DNA of 64,000 nt, taken from positions 1 to 64,000 of the forward strand of contig CALLKF010000116.1 of assembly GCA_938008535.1 (NCBI GenBank), read 5' to 3'. Made by a program: the position numbers and the translations under genes. Numbering within the stretch: the stretch's first letter is position 1; the number at the start of each line of letters is the position of its first letter. This stretch comes from an uncultured Saprospirales bacterium (GTDB taxonomy: Bacteria > Bacteroidota > Bacteroidia > Chitinophagales > JADIYW01). Under the pieces are notes generated by a model, which was not told where the DNA came from, did not search any database, and was given only the letters and a program-made list of their open reading frames with translations. This document shows, piece after piece, positions 14,980 through 23,652 of the stretch.

Positions 14980-15489
14980 ATGAGACAACCAATAAATTTC
15001 AAAAAATGGATCGATGAAAATCGTCATTTACTAAAACCACCAGTTGGAAATAAAGTCGTTTATGAAGACACTAATTTTATTGTAATGGTTGTCGGTGGGC
15101 CCAATTCAAGAAAAGATTTTCATTATAATGAAACTGAAGAATTTTTCTATCAGCTCGAAGGAAATATTGTAGTAAAAGTACAAGACGATGGCAAAATGGT
15201 TGAAGTTCCAATTCATGAAGGTGATATATTTTTGTTGCCGCCAAAAGTACCGCACAATCCGTGCAGACCAGCAAACTCTATTGGTTTGGTGATGGAATAT
15301 AAACGAAACGAAACTCAAAAAGATGGTTTACTTTGGTTTTGCGAACAATGCAATCACAAATTGTATGAAGAATATTTTCCATTAGAAAATATTGCTACAC
15401 AATTCCAAGGAATATTTAAAAAATTTTATGAAAGTGAAATTCTACGAACTTGTAAAAATTGTGGTCATGTAATGGAACCGCCGAAATGA
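14980..15489 (+). CDS. nbaC: 3-hydroxyanthranilate 3,4-dioxygenase
   Basis: A 169-residue cupin dioxygenase that opens 3-hydroxyanthranilate to 2-amino-3-carboxymuconate 6-semialdehyde (ACMS). The first iron site is in the cupin: RKDFHYNETEEFFYQLEG supplies His and Glu, and FLLPPKVPHNPCRP supplies the second His. The C-terminus has the rubredoxin-like second metal site, CEQCNHKLYEEYF then CKNCGHVMEPPK, as in bacterial and fungal enzymes. Its last codons overlap the start of the ACMS decarboxylase gene by 4 bp (ATGA), indicating translational coupling of the producing and consuming enzymes. Confidence 0.95.
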   Translation: MRQPINFKKWIDENRHLLKPPVGNKVVYEDTNFIVMVVGGPNSRKDFHYNETEEFFYQLEGNIVVKVQDDGKMVEVPIHEGDIFLLPPKVPHNPCRPANSIGLVMEYKRNETQKDGLLWFCEQCNHKLYEEYFPLENIATQFQGIFKKFYESEILRTCKNCGHVMEPPK

Positions 15490-16502
15490 GCATTTTAAAG
15501 ATTGACATACACACACATATTCTACCTGAGAATATTCCAAATTGGAAAGAAAAATTTGGCTATGGTGGTTTTATTCAATTAGATCATTACAAACCTTGCT
15601 GCGCAAAAATGCTGCGTGATGACGGAAAGTTTTTTCGTGATATTGAAGAAAATTGCTGGTCGCCAGAAACTCGTATACATGAATGTAATCAACATCAAGT
15701 GAATGTACAGGTGTTGTCCACTATACCAATTATGTTTAGTTATTGGACAAAACCAGATGACTGTTTATCTGTTTCACAATTTTTAAATGACCATATTGCA
15801 AACATTGTTCAGCAATATCCAACAAAATTTATTGGTTTAGGAACTGTTCCAATGCAAGCACCTGATTTAGCTATTAAAGAATTAGAACGTAGTAAAAAAA
15901 TTGGATTAGTTGGTGTACAAATTGGCTCCAATGTCAATCAAGAAAATTTAGGTGATGCAAAATTTGCGGATTTTTTTGTTGCATGCGAAGAACTGGAAAT
16001 GGCAGTTTTTGTGCATCCTTGGGAAATGCTCGGTGAGCAACACATGCAGAAATATTGGCTTCCATGGTTAGTTGGAATGCCTGCGGAAATCTCACGCGCT
16101 ATTAGTTCATTAATATTTTCAGGAACATTAGAACGCTTGCCAAAATTACGGATTGCATTTGCACATGGTGGTGGCTCGTTTCCATCAACCATCGGAAGAA
16201 TTGATCATGGCTTTCACGCACGACCAGATTTATGTGCTATAGACAACAACGTTTCACCTAAAAATTACTTGAATAAAATCTATTATGATTCATTAGTGCA
16301 CGAACCAATGATGCTGGATTATTTAGTAAAATTAGTCGGTGCCGACAGAGTCGCATTAGGTACAGATTATCCATTTCCATTAGGTGAATTAGAGCCAGGA
16401 AAATTAATTGAATCGATGAATTATGACGATACTATAAAAACAAGATTACTCTCAGGCACCGCTTTAGAATGGTTAAATTTGGATAAAAGCAAATTTTTAT
16501 AA
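15486..16502 (+). CDS. nbaD: 2-amino-3-carboxymuconate 6-semialdehyde decarboxylase
   Basis: An amidohydrolase-family decarboxylase of 338 residues (ACMSD). The zinc-binding IDIHTHILPENIPNW (His 9 and 11) starts the protein; downstream are VFVHPWEMLG, FAHGGGSFPSTIGRIDHGF and the C-terminal metal Asp in LGTDYPFPLGE. I chose ATG 15486, which overlaps the dioxygenase stop as ATGA and gives the conventional N-terminus; an upstream in-frame ATG would lie inside the previous gene. By removing ACMS it diverts carbon away from quinolinate and NAD synthesis into catabolism, so the cluster is degradative. Confidence 0.95.
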   Translation: MSILKIDIHTHILPENIPNWKEKFGYGGFIQLDHYKPCCAKMLRDDGKFFRDIEENCWSPETRIHECNQHQVNVQVLSTIPIMFSYWTKPDDCLSVSQFLNDHIANIVQQYPTKFIGLGTVPMQAPDLAIKELERSKKIGLVGVQIGSNVNQENLGDAKFADFFVACEELEMAVFVHPWEMLGEQHMQKYWLPWLVGMPAEISRAISSLIFSGTLERLPKLRIAFAHGGGSFPSTIGRIDHGFHARPDLCAIDNNVSPKNYLNKIYYDSLVHEPMMLDYLVKLVGADRVALGTDYPFPLGELEPGKLIESMNYDDTIKTRLLSGTALEWLNLDKSKFL

Positions 16503-16522
16503 AAATTGATTTTAAAATAAAA

Positions 16523-17803
16523 ATGAATTCAGAAAAAATAATTTATCAAAACAATGAAGCATTTGCACAGCAATTAGATAACGCTGATGCATTAGCAAAA
16601 TATCGAAATCAGTTTCATTTTCCAAAAGATAATACTGGAAATACATTACTTTATTTTTGTGGAAATTCTCTTGGCTTGCAACCTAAAAATGTTCGTGCTT
16701 ATATTGAGCAGGAATTGTTAGATTGGGAAAACTTAGGCGTTGAAGGACATTTTCATGCAAAGCATCCGTGGATGCCATATCATGAATTTTTGACTGAAAA
16801 AATGGCAAACATCGTTGGTGCAAAACCTATTGAAGTAGTCGTGATGAATACATTGACAGTGAACTTGCATTTAATGATGGTTTCTTTTTATCGACCAACA
16901 AAAACCAAATATAAAATCGTTATTGAAAAAAATGCGTTTCCGTCAGACCAATATGCAGTGCAATCGCAAATAAATTTTCATGGATTTGATTGTAAAGATG
17001 CTTTATTTGAATTAACACCACGCGAAAATGAAGATATTATTTTTACAGAAGATATTGAAAAAGTAATTGCAGAACAAGGCGATTCTATTGCATTAATTAT
17101 GTTAGGTGGTGTGAACTATTACACTGGACAAGCATTCGATATGGAACGCATTACAGAAGTTGCACATCAAAAAAACATAGTTGTTGGTTTTGACCTGGCA
17201 CATGCTGCTGGAAATTTATTATTACAATTACATGACTGGAATGTGGACTTCGCAGTGTGGTGCAGTTATAAATATTTAAACAGTGGTCCAGGTGGAATTG
17301 CTGGTTGTTTTGTGCATGAAAAACATGCAACAGATAAATCAATACCGCGCTTTGCAGGTTGGTGGTCGAATGATAAACAAAAACGATTTTTAATGCAACC
17401 AGAATTTAATGCAATCGATGGCGCAGAAGGTTGGCAGCTCAGCAATCCTTCTATTTTAGCAATGGCAAGCTTGCGCGCTTCGCTTGATATATTTGATGAA
17501 GTTGGAATGAAAAAATTATCTGAGAAAAGCAATCAACTAACTACTTATTTAGAATTTTTAATTAATGAACTAAAAAATGATGATATAGAAATTATCACAC
17601 CAAAAGATACTAAGCAACGTGGTGCACAACTATCTATCAGAATAAAAAATAGCAACAAAAATTTCTTTCATCAACTAACAGCAACTGGTGTTGTTTGCGA
17701 TTGGCGCGAACCTGATGTAATTCGTTTAGCGCCAGTTCCTTTATACAATTCATTTTTAGATGTGTATCAGTTTGTTCAAAAATTAAAATTGGTGTTATCA
17801 TGA
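16523..17803 (+). CDS. kynU: Kynureninase
   Basis: A PLP enzyme of 426 residues that cleaves 3-hydroxykynurenine (or kynurenine) to 3-hydroxyanthranilate (or anthranilate) and alanine. Motifs include FCGNSLGLQPKN near the N-terminus, the PLP-lysine segment WCSYKYLNSGPGGIAGCFVH around residue 250, and RFAGWWSNDKQKRF. The length matches the family. The last codons overlap the next gene by 4 bp (ATGA). With the kynurenine monooxygenase gene after it, the physiological substrate is expected to be 3-hydroxykynurenine. Confidence 0.96.
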   Translation: MNSEKIIYQNNEAFAQQLDNADALAKYRNQFHFPKDNTGNTLLYFCGNSLGLQPKNVRAYIEQELLDWENLGVEGHFHAKHPWMPYHEFLTEKMANIVGAKPIEVVVMNTLTVNLHLMMVSFYRPTKTKYKIVIEKNAFPSDQYAVQSQINFHGFDCKDALFELTPRENEDIIFTEDIEKVIAEQGDSIALIMLGGVNYYTGQAFDMERITEVAHQKNIVVGFDLAHAAGNLLLQLHDWNVDFAVWCSYKYLNSGPGGIAGCFVHEKHATDKSIPRFAGWWSNDKQKRFLMQPEFNAIDGAEGWQLSNPSILAMASLRASLDIFDEVGMKKLSEKSNQLTTYLEFLINELKNDDIEIITPKDTKQRGAQLSIRIKNSNKNFFHQLTATGVVCDWREPDVIRLAPVPLYNSFLDVYQFVQKLKLVLS

Positions 17804-19182
17804 GTCAAAAAATAATTATTGTTGGTGCAGGTTTAACTGGTTCATTGCTATCTATCTTTTTAGCACGACGTGGTTTCAACGTTGAAATTTATGAGCGTCG
17901 TGCAGATATGCGAACAGCCAATATCAGCGCAGGAAAATCAATCAATTTGGCATTGTCTGTTCGTGGTATTCATGCACTCAAACAAGTTGGTTTGGATGCA
18001 GCAATTTTGAAACACGCTATTCCGATGTTAGGAAGAATGATTCATTTAGAAAATGGCGAAACGAGTTTACAACCTTACGGAAAAAATGAAAACGAATACA
18101 TCAATTCTGTCTCTCGAAAAGACCTGAATGTAGTATTAATGAATGAAGCGGAAAAATTTCCGAATGTTACTTTTCATTTTAATATGCGCTGTACTGGAAT
18201 GAATTTACAAAATGGCGAGGCAACATTTTTCAATGAGCTTACTCAAACAAATCATTCTGTTATTGGTGATACGGTGATTGGTTCTGATGGTTCTGCTTCA
18301 GCTATTCGCATGGAATTTTTAAAATCTGGATTTTTTAATTTCTCACAACAATATGAAAATTATGGTTATAAAGAATTAACGATTCCAGCATCTGAAAATA
18401 AAGGTTTTCGTATTGAAAAAAATGCGCTACATATTTGGCCTCGTGGTTCGTACATGATGATTGCATTGCCAAATGAAGATGGTGATTTTACTTGCACATT
18501 ATTCATGCCTTTTAAAGATGGAAATAAAAATCTTTCTCAATTAAAAACAAAAGAAAATGTAACCGAATTTTTCAATGAAGTGTTTGCAGATGCTGTGCCA
18601 AACATGCCAACTTTGTTAGATGATTTTTTTGCAAATCCAACAGGAAATTTATTGACTGTAAAATGTTTTCCATGGCATATAAACGACAAAGCCATTTTAT
18701 TAGGTGATGCTGCACATGCCGTTGTTCCGTTCTTCGGACAAGGCATGAATTGTTGTTTTGAAGATTGTTATAATTTTGATTTATTAGTAGAAAAACATGG
18801 AAATAATTGGTTAACTATTTTTGAAGAATTTGGAAAATTGCGAAAAGAAAATACAGATGCGATTGCAGATTTAGCCGTAGAAAATTTTGTAGAAATGCGC
18901 GATTTGGTTGCCAATCCAACTTTTATGCTTAAGAAAAAAGCCGATGTTTTATTGGAAGAAAAATTTCCTGACTATTTTATTTCAAAATATGCAATGGTTA
19001 CTTTTCATCGTTTGCCATATGCAGTTGCTAAACAACGCGGACAAATACAAGATAAAATCTTGATGGAATTGTGCAGTAAAATAACTACTATTGAAGAATT
19101 GAATTTAGAGAATGCGATTTCAAAAATAAAAGATGAATTTAGAAGAAATGAAATCAAAGAAAAGATTGAGTTAAATGATTAA
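17800..19182 (+). CDS. kmo: Kynurenine 3-monooxygenase
   Basis: A 460-residue FAD-dependent aromatic hydroxylase converting kynurenine to 3-hydroxykynurenine with NADPH and O2. The dinucleotide-binding motif is IIIVGAGLTGSLLSIFLARR near residue 5, followed by YERRADMR and SINLALSVRGIHAL. The second FAD motif is LLGDAAHAVVPFFGQGMNCC. A basic C-terminal tail replaces the membrane anchor of the eukaryotic enzymes. It overlaps kynureninase at its start and shares its last 8 bp with a possible upstream start of the next gene. Confidence 0.96.
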   Translation: MSQKIIIVGAGLTGSLLSIFLARRGFNVEIYERRADMRTANISAGKSINLALSVRGIHALKQVGLDAAILKHAIPMLGRMIHLENGETSLQPYGKNENEYINSVSRKDLNVVLMNEAEKFPNVTFHFNMRCTGMNLQNGEATFFNELTQTNHSVIGDTVIGSDGSASAIRMEFLKSGFFNFSQQYENYGYKELTIPASENKGFRIEKNALHIWPRGSYMMIALPNEDGDFTCTLFMPFKDGNKNLSQLKTKENVTEFFNEVFADAVPNMPTLLDDFFANPTGNLLTVKCFPWHINDKAILLGDAAHAVVPFFGQGMNCCFEDCYNFDLLVEKHGNNWLTIFEEFGKLRKENTDAIADLAVENFVEMRDLVANPTFMLKKKADVLLEEKFPDYFISKYAMVTFHRLPYAVAKQRGQIQDKILMELCSKITTIEELNLENAISKIKDEFRRNEIKEKIELND

Positions 19183-19192
19183 AATAAAAAAA

Positions 19193-19609
19193 ATGCGATA
19201 TTTTATCTTGCTACTTTCTCTGGCTTTATCTTTTGTAAATAATAATGCTTACAGTCAAGGTAAAACAGAAAGCGATTTGAAAATCATGATAGATGATATT
19301 ATCTTCAATCATTTAAAATATAAACCGACTAATGATAGTTTTAGTGTTTCAAAGCGAATAATCATAAACGATTATATCGATCCAAATCCATATCCACTAA
19401 TTGCATTAAATGGAGTTCCAATTCATCCAGACAGTATCTATTATACATTGAATAAAATATCAATGAAAGATGTGTACTTTGTAAAAATTTTATTAAAAAA
19501 GAATGCTACGGTTATGTATGGTTCAAAAGGTATAAATGGTATAATTCTAATATCAACAGAAATATCATCCAATCAAAAATCATCAAAGAAAAAAAGAAAG
19601 AACAAATAA
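19193..19609 (+). CDS. Stand-alone TonB plug-like domain, exported
   Basis: A 138-residue exported protein. ATG 19193 gives a good signal peptide (MRYFILLLSLALSFVNNNAYS); an ATG 18 bp upstream, inside the end of kmo, is an alternative. The mature part ends with LNGVPIHPDSIYYTLNKISM, a VYFVKILLKKNATVMYGSKG segment and NGIILISTE. This is the late half of a SusC/RagA-type TonB plug, in which the sequence xxxGxxGxNGVI/VLIxTK precedes the barrel. No barrel follows; a lysine-rich tail ends the protein. Such lone plugs may be periplasmic regulators or degenerate pieces. It probably shares the kynurenine transcript. Confidence 0.65.
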   Translation: MRYFILLLSLALSFVNNNAYSQGKTESDLKIMIDDIIFNHLKYKPTNDSFSVSKRIIINDYIDPNPYPLIALNGVPIHPDSIYYTLNKISMKDVYFVKILLKKNATVMYGSKGINGIILISTEISSNQKSSKKKRKNK

Positions 19610-19615
19610 AAAAAA

Positions 19616-19996
19616 ATGAAAGACTACAAAAAATATTACATCATTAACGAAACACCAGACCAAGTGTATATTGCATTAACAAATCCTGTTACTTTAGAGC
19701 TTTGGACTGGTGAAGAAGCAGTAATGAGTACAGAACCAGGCACGGAATTTTCTTTATGGAATGGCGACATCGTTGGAAAGAATTTAGAATTTGTGGATGG
19801 TAAGAAAATAGTTCAGGAATGGTATTTCGGCGAGCAAGAACCTGCATCTATTGTAACTATTATTTTGCATGAAGACAAACAGCGAACTTCTGCAGAATTA
19901 CGACAAACAAACATTCCTGATGAAGATTACGATGACATTGTAAATGGCTGGAATGATAGTTATTTCGGTGCTTTACAAGCATTTTATGATATTTAA
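19616..19996 (+). CDS. SRPBCC/AHSA1-like domain protein
   Basis: A 126-residue protein with the START-like helix-grip fold of activator-of-Hsp90 (AHSA1) type domains. The N-terminus KYYIINETPDQVYIALTNPV is the typical first strand and helix, followed by LELWTGEEAVMSTEPGTEFS, a central IVQEWYFGEQEPASIVTI, and a C-terminal helix GWNDSYFGALQAFYDI. The family binds hydrophobic ligands or proteins; nothing here tells which. It is 6 bp downstream of the plug-like gene and 11 bp upstream of the DUF3820 gene. Confidence 0.8.
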   Translation: MKDYKKYYIINETPDQVYIALTNPVTLELWTGEEAVMSTEPGTEFSLWNGDIVGKNLEFVDGKKIVQEWYFGEQEPASIVTIILHEDKQRTSAELRQTNIPDEDYDDIVNGWNDSYFGALQAFYDI

Positions 19997-20007
19997 ATAA
20001 AATAAAA

Positions 20008-20262
20008 ATGCAAGAAGAACCAATAGGTTTTAATCCAAAAATATTAGAAGAATTGGTCACTTTTAAAATGCCGTTTGGAAAATACAAAGACACCATCATT
20101 TGTGACATTCCATCATTTTATTTAGAATGGTTTATTCATCGCGGAAAATTACCAGACGGAAAACTCGGAATGTTATTATCAACTATGTACGAAATAAAAA
20201 CGAATGGTTTAGATGATTTACTAAAACCACTTAAAGCAAAAAACAGTAAATATAACAAATGA
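20008..20262 (+). CDS. DUF3820 family protein
   Basis: An 84-residue protein. Residues ~14-45 hold the family signature: FKMPFGKYKDTIICDIPSFY then LEWFIHRGKLPDGKLGMLL. Members are small, widespread in Bacteroidota and Proteobacteria, and described as putative quorum-sensing-regulated virulence factors or as modules attached to nucleases; the biochemical role is not established. It follows the AHSA1-like gene closely and precedes an imperfect hairpin at 20263-20308. Confidence 0.8.
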   Translation: MQEEPIGFNPKILEELVTFKMPFGKYKDTIICDIPSFYLEWFIHRGKLPDGKLGMLLSTMYEIKTNGLDDLLKPLKAKNSKYNK

Positions 20263-20308
20263 AACATCTACTTAAATTCTAAGTTAAATATTTAGAAAAT
20301 TAGATGTT
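20263..20308. other. Imperfect long hairpin in intergenic gap
   Basis: AACATCTA (20263-20270) pairs with TAGATGTT (20301-20308), and inner TTCTAA pairs with TTAGAA, giving an AT-rich imperfect stem of about 14 pairs. It begins two bases after the DUF3820 stop. No T tract follows, so it could be a weak terminator or an mRNA-stabilising hairpin. Confidence 0.45.
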
Positions 20309-20341
20309 CCAAATGCACCTATAAAACAATAAATATATCAG

Positions 20342-20815
20342 ATGAAATCAGCTTCTTTAAGCGACGTAAAAAACGAGCTCGGTCATTTAGATAAAAATGA
20401 ATTGACGGAATTATGTTTGCGCTTGGCTCGTTATAAAAAAGAAAATAAAGAACTGCTTTCCTATTTGCTATTTGATGCAAATGATGAAGAAAATTACAAA
20501 AACAACATCAAACTATTAATCGATGAAAACTTTGAAGCGATTACACAAACGAATTTATATTTGGTAAAAAAGAGTTTGAGAAAAATACTGCGCATCGCCA
20601 ATAAACACATCAAATATTCGCAAAATAAAGAGACAGAAATTGATGTATTAATTCATTTTTGTTCCGTTTTAAATCATTCAAAAATACCATATAAGACAAA
20701 TAAAGTTTTGAATAATTTATACAATAGTCAACACAAAAAAATAAATACTTGCCTACAAACATTGCATGAAGATTTACAATATGATTTTCAAAAAAAACTA
20801 GATGAATTAAGCTGA
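20342..20815 (+). CDS. Conserved hypothetical protein, helical
   Basis: A 157-residue, charged, mostly helical cytoplasmic protein (MKSASLSDVKNELGHLDKNE; then LTELCLRLARYKKENKELLS; YLLFDANDEENY). No signal peptide, membrane segment or catalytic motif. The layout resembles small uncharacterised proteins found in Bacteroidota next to ftsK, but I cannot name a family. It stands 75 bp before the ftsK start, in the same direction. Function unknown. Confidence 0.65.
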   Translation: MKSASLSDVKNELGHLDKNELTELCLRLARYKKENKELLSYLLFDANDEENYKNNIKLLIDENFEAITQTNLYLVKKSLRKILRIANKHIKYSQNKETEIDVLIHFCSVLNHSKIPYKTNKVLNNLYNSQHKKINTCLQTLHEDLQYDFQKKLDELS

Positions 20816-20890
20816 TTTTTCAAAGAAGTTATCCATACTTGTTTATTTTACTCACTCAAAATCTTGAATTTCTCGAATTATATTTGTTTC

Positions 20891-23536
20891 ATGGCAGATG
20901 ATGTAGTAAAAGAAAAAGTAAAACGTACTAAAAAAGCTCCTATTCAAGAAGAAGCAGTTGAAGACAATTCGCCTGCGCCAATTATTGATGCAGAAACTGT
21001 AAAAACCGCATTCGGTTTGTTTTTCTTATTTGTTTCCATCGTTTTGTTTGTAGCTTTTTTTTCGTATTTATTTACATGGAAAGATGACCAAGATAAAGTA
21101 ATGAATTTTTCCTGGAAAATCATTTTCAGTAAAGAAGCAATCGTAGAAAATAAAATGGGTCGAATTGGTGCATATTTATCGCATCTATTTTTCTATGATT
21201 TTTTTGGAATTGCATCCTTTATTGTTCCGTATATCTTTTTTGCAATTGGTGTAAATATTACGTTTAAAGAAAAAATATTTCGAATTACAAAAGTATTTTT
21301 TACCTGTTTATTTTGGTTGATTTTTATTGCTACGCTGGCTACTTTTATTTTTCCAAATGCAAGTTTTCCGTATGGTGGTGGTTTAGGAAAAAATAATTAT
21401 GAATGGCTTTCTACTTTTATTGGCAATTTAGGATTAGGCATTTTATTAGCCATCATTGGATTCTCATTTTTAGGTTTTAATGTGCGAGATACATTTTTAA
21501 AGTTTAAAACATGGAAACAACAATGGCAAGAAAAAAGAAGATTACTTGCTCTAGAAAAAGAAGTGTATAAAAATTCTAAAATCGAAAATGATATTGATGA
21601 ATTTTATAAAGAAGATGAATTAATAAAAGAAGATGGTTACGAAATGGAAAGCATCATTCCTGCAGAAATAGAATTACCAACACCACATTTTGATGACAAA
21701 ACATTTGAAATAATTAATGAAAATGATTCAAACCCAGAAATAATTCTTCCAGAAATAAAACCGATTGACGAAAAATATTTGGAAATGGAATTGGTAGAAA
21801 AACCAGTTGATGACACCAATGAGATTGAATTAGAAAATCCAACTTTAATAAAACAAAAATCTGTTAAAGAAGATGATATTGATTTAGAAATTGAGGAATT
21901 ACAAGCATTTGGAACTGCTAACTCAGCAGATTTATTAGCAGCAAATACTATAAAAAGCACTACTGAAATAAATCCTGCAACACAACGTGCGCTCGAACAT
22001 TTTGGCTTAGATACAGAATTCGATCCAAAATTGGAATTATCTGACTACAAATATCCACCATTATCATTAATGGAAGATCATGGTAGCGGACAAATAGAAA
22101 TTAACAAAGAAGAGCTCGAAGCTAATAAAAATCAAATTGTTCAAACATTGTTGAATTACAATATTGGCATCGATAAAATAAAAGCAACTGTTGGTCCGAC
22201 TGTTACGCTGTATGAAATTGTTCCAGAAAAAGGCGTGCGTATTTCTAAAATTAAAAACTTAGAAGATGACATCGCGTTGAGTTTGGCTGCGCTTGGTATT
22301 CGTATCATCGCACCCATTCCTGGTCGAGGCACCATTGGTATTGAAGTGCCAAATGTAAAGAAAAGCATCGTCTCGATGAAGTCGATGATTAATGGCGAAA
22401 AATTCCAAAAATCAGATGCTGATTTGCCAATTGCGTTAGGCAAAACCATTTCGAACGAAGATTTTGTTGTTGACTTAGCAAAAATGCCTCACTTATTGAT
22501 GGCTGGTGCTACTGGTCAAGGAAAATCAGTTGGTTTAAATGCGATTTTGGTTTCTTTATTATACAAAAAACATCCAGCAGAATTAAAATTTGTTTTAGTC
22601 GATCCGAAAAAAGTAGAATTGAATTTGTATAAATTAATTGAGAATCATTATTTGGCGAAATTGCCAAATGAAGAAGATGCCATTATTACGGATAACAAAA
22701 AAGTAATTTACACCTTGAATGCTTTGTGCATCGAAATGGATCAGCGTTATGAATTACTCAAAACTGCTCAGGTTCGACAAATCAAAGAATACAATCAGAA
22801 ATTTTTGGCGCGACAACTTAATCCAAACAATGGTCACCGATTCTTACCATATATAGTTTTAGTTGTCGATGAATTTGCCGATTTGATGATGACTGCAGGA
22901 AAAGAAGTAGAAGTTCCGATTGCACGTTTGGCTCAATTGGCGCGCGCAATTGGTATTCATTTGGTGATTGCAACACAACGACCTTCGGTAAATATTATTA
23001 CTGGAACCATTAAAGCGAATTTTCCAGGTAGAATTGCTTTCAAAGTAACAGCAAAAGTAGATTCACGCACAATTTTAGATGCAAGTGGTGCCGATCAATT
23101 GATTGGTCGCGGTGATATGCTTTTATCTCAAAGTGGTGAACTCACACGTTTGCAGTGTCCATTTGTGGACACACCAGAAGTAGAACGCATTGCAAAATTT
23201 ATTGGTGATCAACGCGGTTTTGCTACATCTTACGAGTTGCCTGAATACATCGATCCAAAAGATAAAGACAATAATAGTGGTGATCGTTTCATGGATTTAG
23301 GAAATCGAGACGAATTATTTACCGAAGCAGCACGCTTAATTGTGCGCAATCAAATTGGTTCTACATCATTAATTCAACGAAAATTAGCACTTGGCTACGC
23401 ACGTTCTGGTCGTTTAATGGATCAATTGGAAGCAGTTGGCATCGTTGGTCCAAACGTTGGCAGCAAAGCAAGAGAAGTATATGTAAAAACTGACGAAGAA
23501 TTGGAACGAATTTTGCAAGAGATTGGTGAAAAATAA
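20891..23536 (+). CDS. ftsK: DNA translocase FtsK
   Basis: A septum-associated DNA pump that clears and dimer-resolves chromosomes during division. ATG 20891 gives 881 residues; a TTG 27 bp upstream is less likely. Four N-terminal membrane helices (roughly residues 40-65, 100-125, 135-160 and 175-200) are followed by an acidic linker to about residue 380. The motor comes next, with FtsK alpha/beta domains, Walker A GATGQGKSVGLN, Walker B IVLVVDEFADLMM and the RxxxIxxxxATQRPS region. The C-terminal gamma winged helix contains GSTSLIQRKLALGYARSGRL then LEAVGIVGP, which reads KOPS-type sites. The linker is shorter than in Proteobacteria. Confidence 0.97.
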   Translation: MADDVVKEKVKRTKKAPIQEEAVEDNSPAPIIDAETVKTAFGLFFLFVSIVLFVAFFSYLFTWKDDQDKVMNFSWKIIFSKEAIVENKMGRIGAYLSHLFFYDFFGIASFIVPYIFFAIGVNITFKEKIFRITKVFFTCLFWLIFIATLATFIFPNASFPYGGGLGKNNYEWLSTFIGNLGLGILLAIIGFSFLGFNVRDTFLKFKTWKQQWQEKRRLLALEKEVYKNSKIENDIDEFYKEDELIKEDGYEMESIIPAEIELPTPHFDDKTFEIINENDSNPEIILPEIKPIDEKYLEMELVEKPVDDTNEIELENPTLIKQKSVKEDDIDLEIEELQAFGTANSADLLAANTIKSTTEINPATQRALEHFGLDTEFDPKLELSDYKYPPLSLMEDHGSGQIEINKEELEANKNQIVQTLLNYNIGIDKIKATVGPTVTLYEIVPEKGVRISKIKNLEDDIALSLAALGIRIIAPIPGRGTIGIEVPNVKKSIVSMKSMINGEKFQKSDADLPIALGKTISNEDFVVDLAKMPHLLMAGATGQGKSVGLNAILVSLLYKKHPAELKFVLVDPKKVELNLYKLIENHYLAKLPNEEDAIITDNKKVIYTLNALCIEMDQRYELLKTAQVRQIKEYNQKFLARQLNPNNGHRFLPYIVLVVDEFADLMMTAGKEVEVPIARLAQLARAIGIHLVIATQRPSVNIITGTIKANFPGRIAFKVTAKVDSRTILDASGADQLIGRGDMLLSQSGELTRLQCPFVDTPEVERIAKFIGDQRGFATSYELPEYIDPKDKDNNSGDRFMDLGNRDELFTEAARLIVRNQIGSTSLIQRKLALGYARSGRLMDQLEAVGIVGPNVGSKAREVYVKTDEELERILQEIGEK

Positions 23537-23540
23537 TTTC

Positions 23541-23643
23541 AAGCTATAAGTTATAGGTTATAAGTTACAGCTAAAATATTCTATTTTAGCGTTTTACTTT
23601 TTTAATATCAACCAAATAACTTATAACAAATAACAATTAACTC
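23541..23643. repeat. Facing arrays of 7-bp tandem repeats
   Basis: Left arm 23541-23568 is AAGCTAT, AAGTTAT, AGGTTAT, AAGTTAC. Right arm 23619-23643 is ACTTATA, ACAAATA, ACAATTA, ACTC in the opposite sense. This is the same organisation as at 14888-14971, again filling a gap between two plus-strand genes (ftsK and the LolA-like gene). The middle contains a second imperfect palindrome around CTAAAATATTCTATTTTAGC. Confidence 0.8.
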
Positions 23644-23652
23644 AAATAAACG

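Noticed and set aside
15459..15485. Upstream start for the ACMS decarboxylase
   Set aside because: It would lie inside the end of the dioxygenase gene and add residues absent from the family; the ATGA overlap at 15486 is the usual coupled start.
9981..19182. De novo NAD synthesis cluster via quinolinate
   Set aside because: The presence of ACMS decarboxylase and downstream semialdehyde dehydrogenase/deaminase, and absence of nadC, point to degradation instead.
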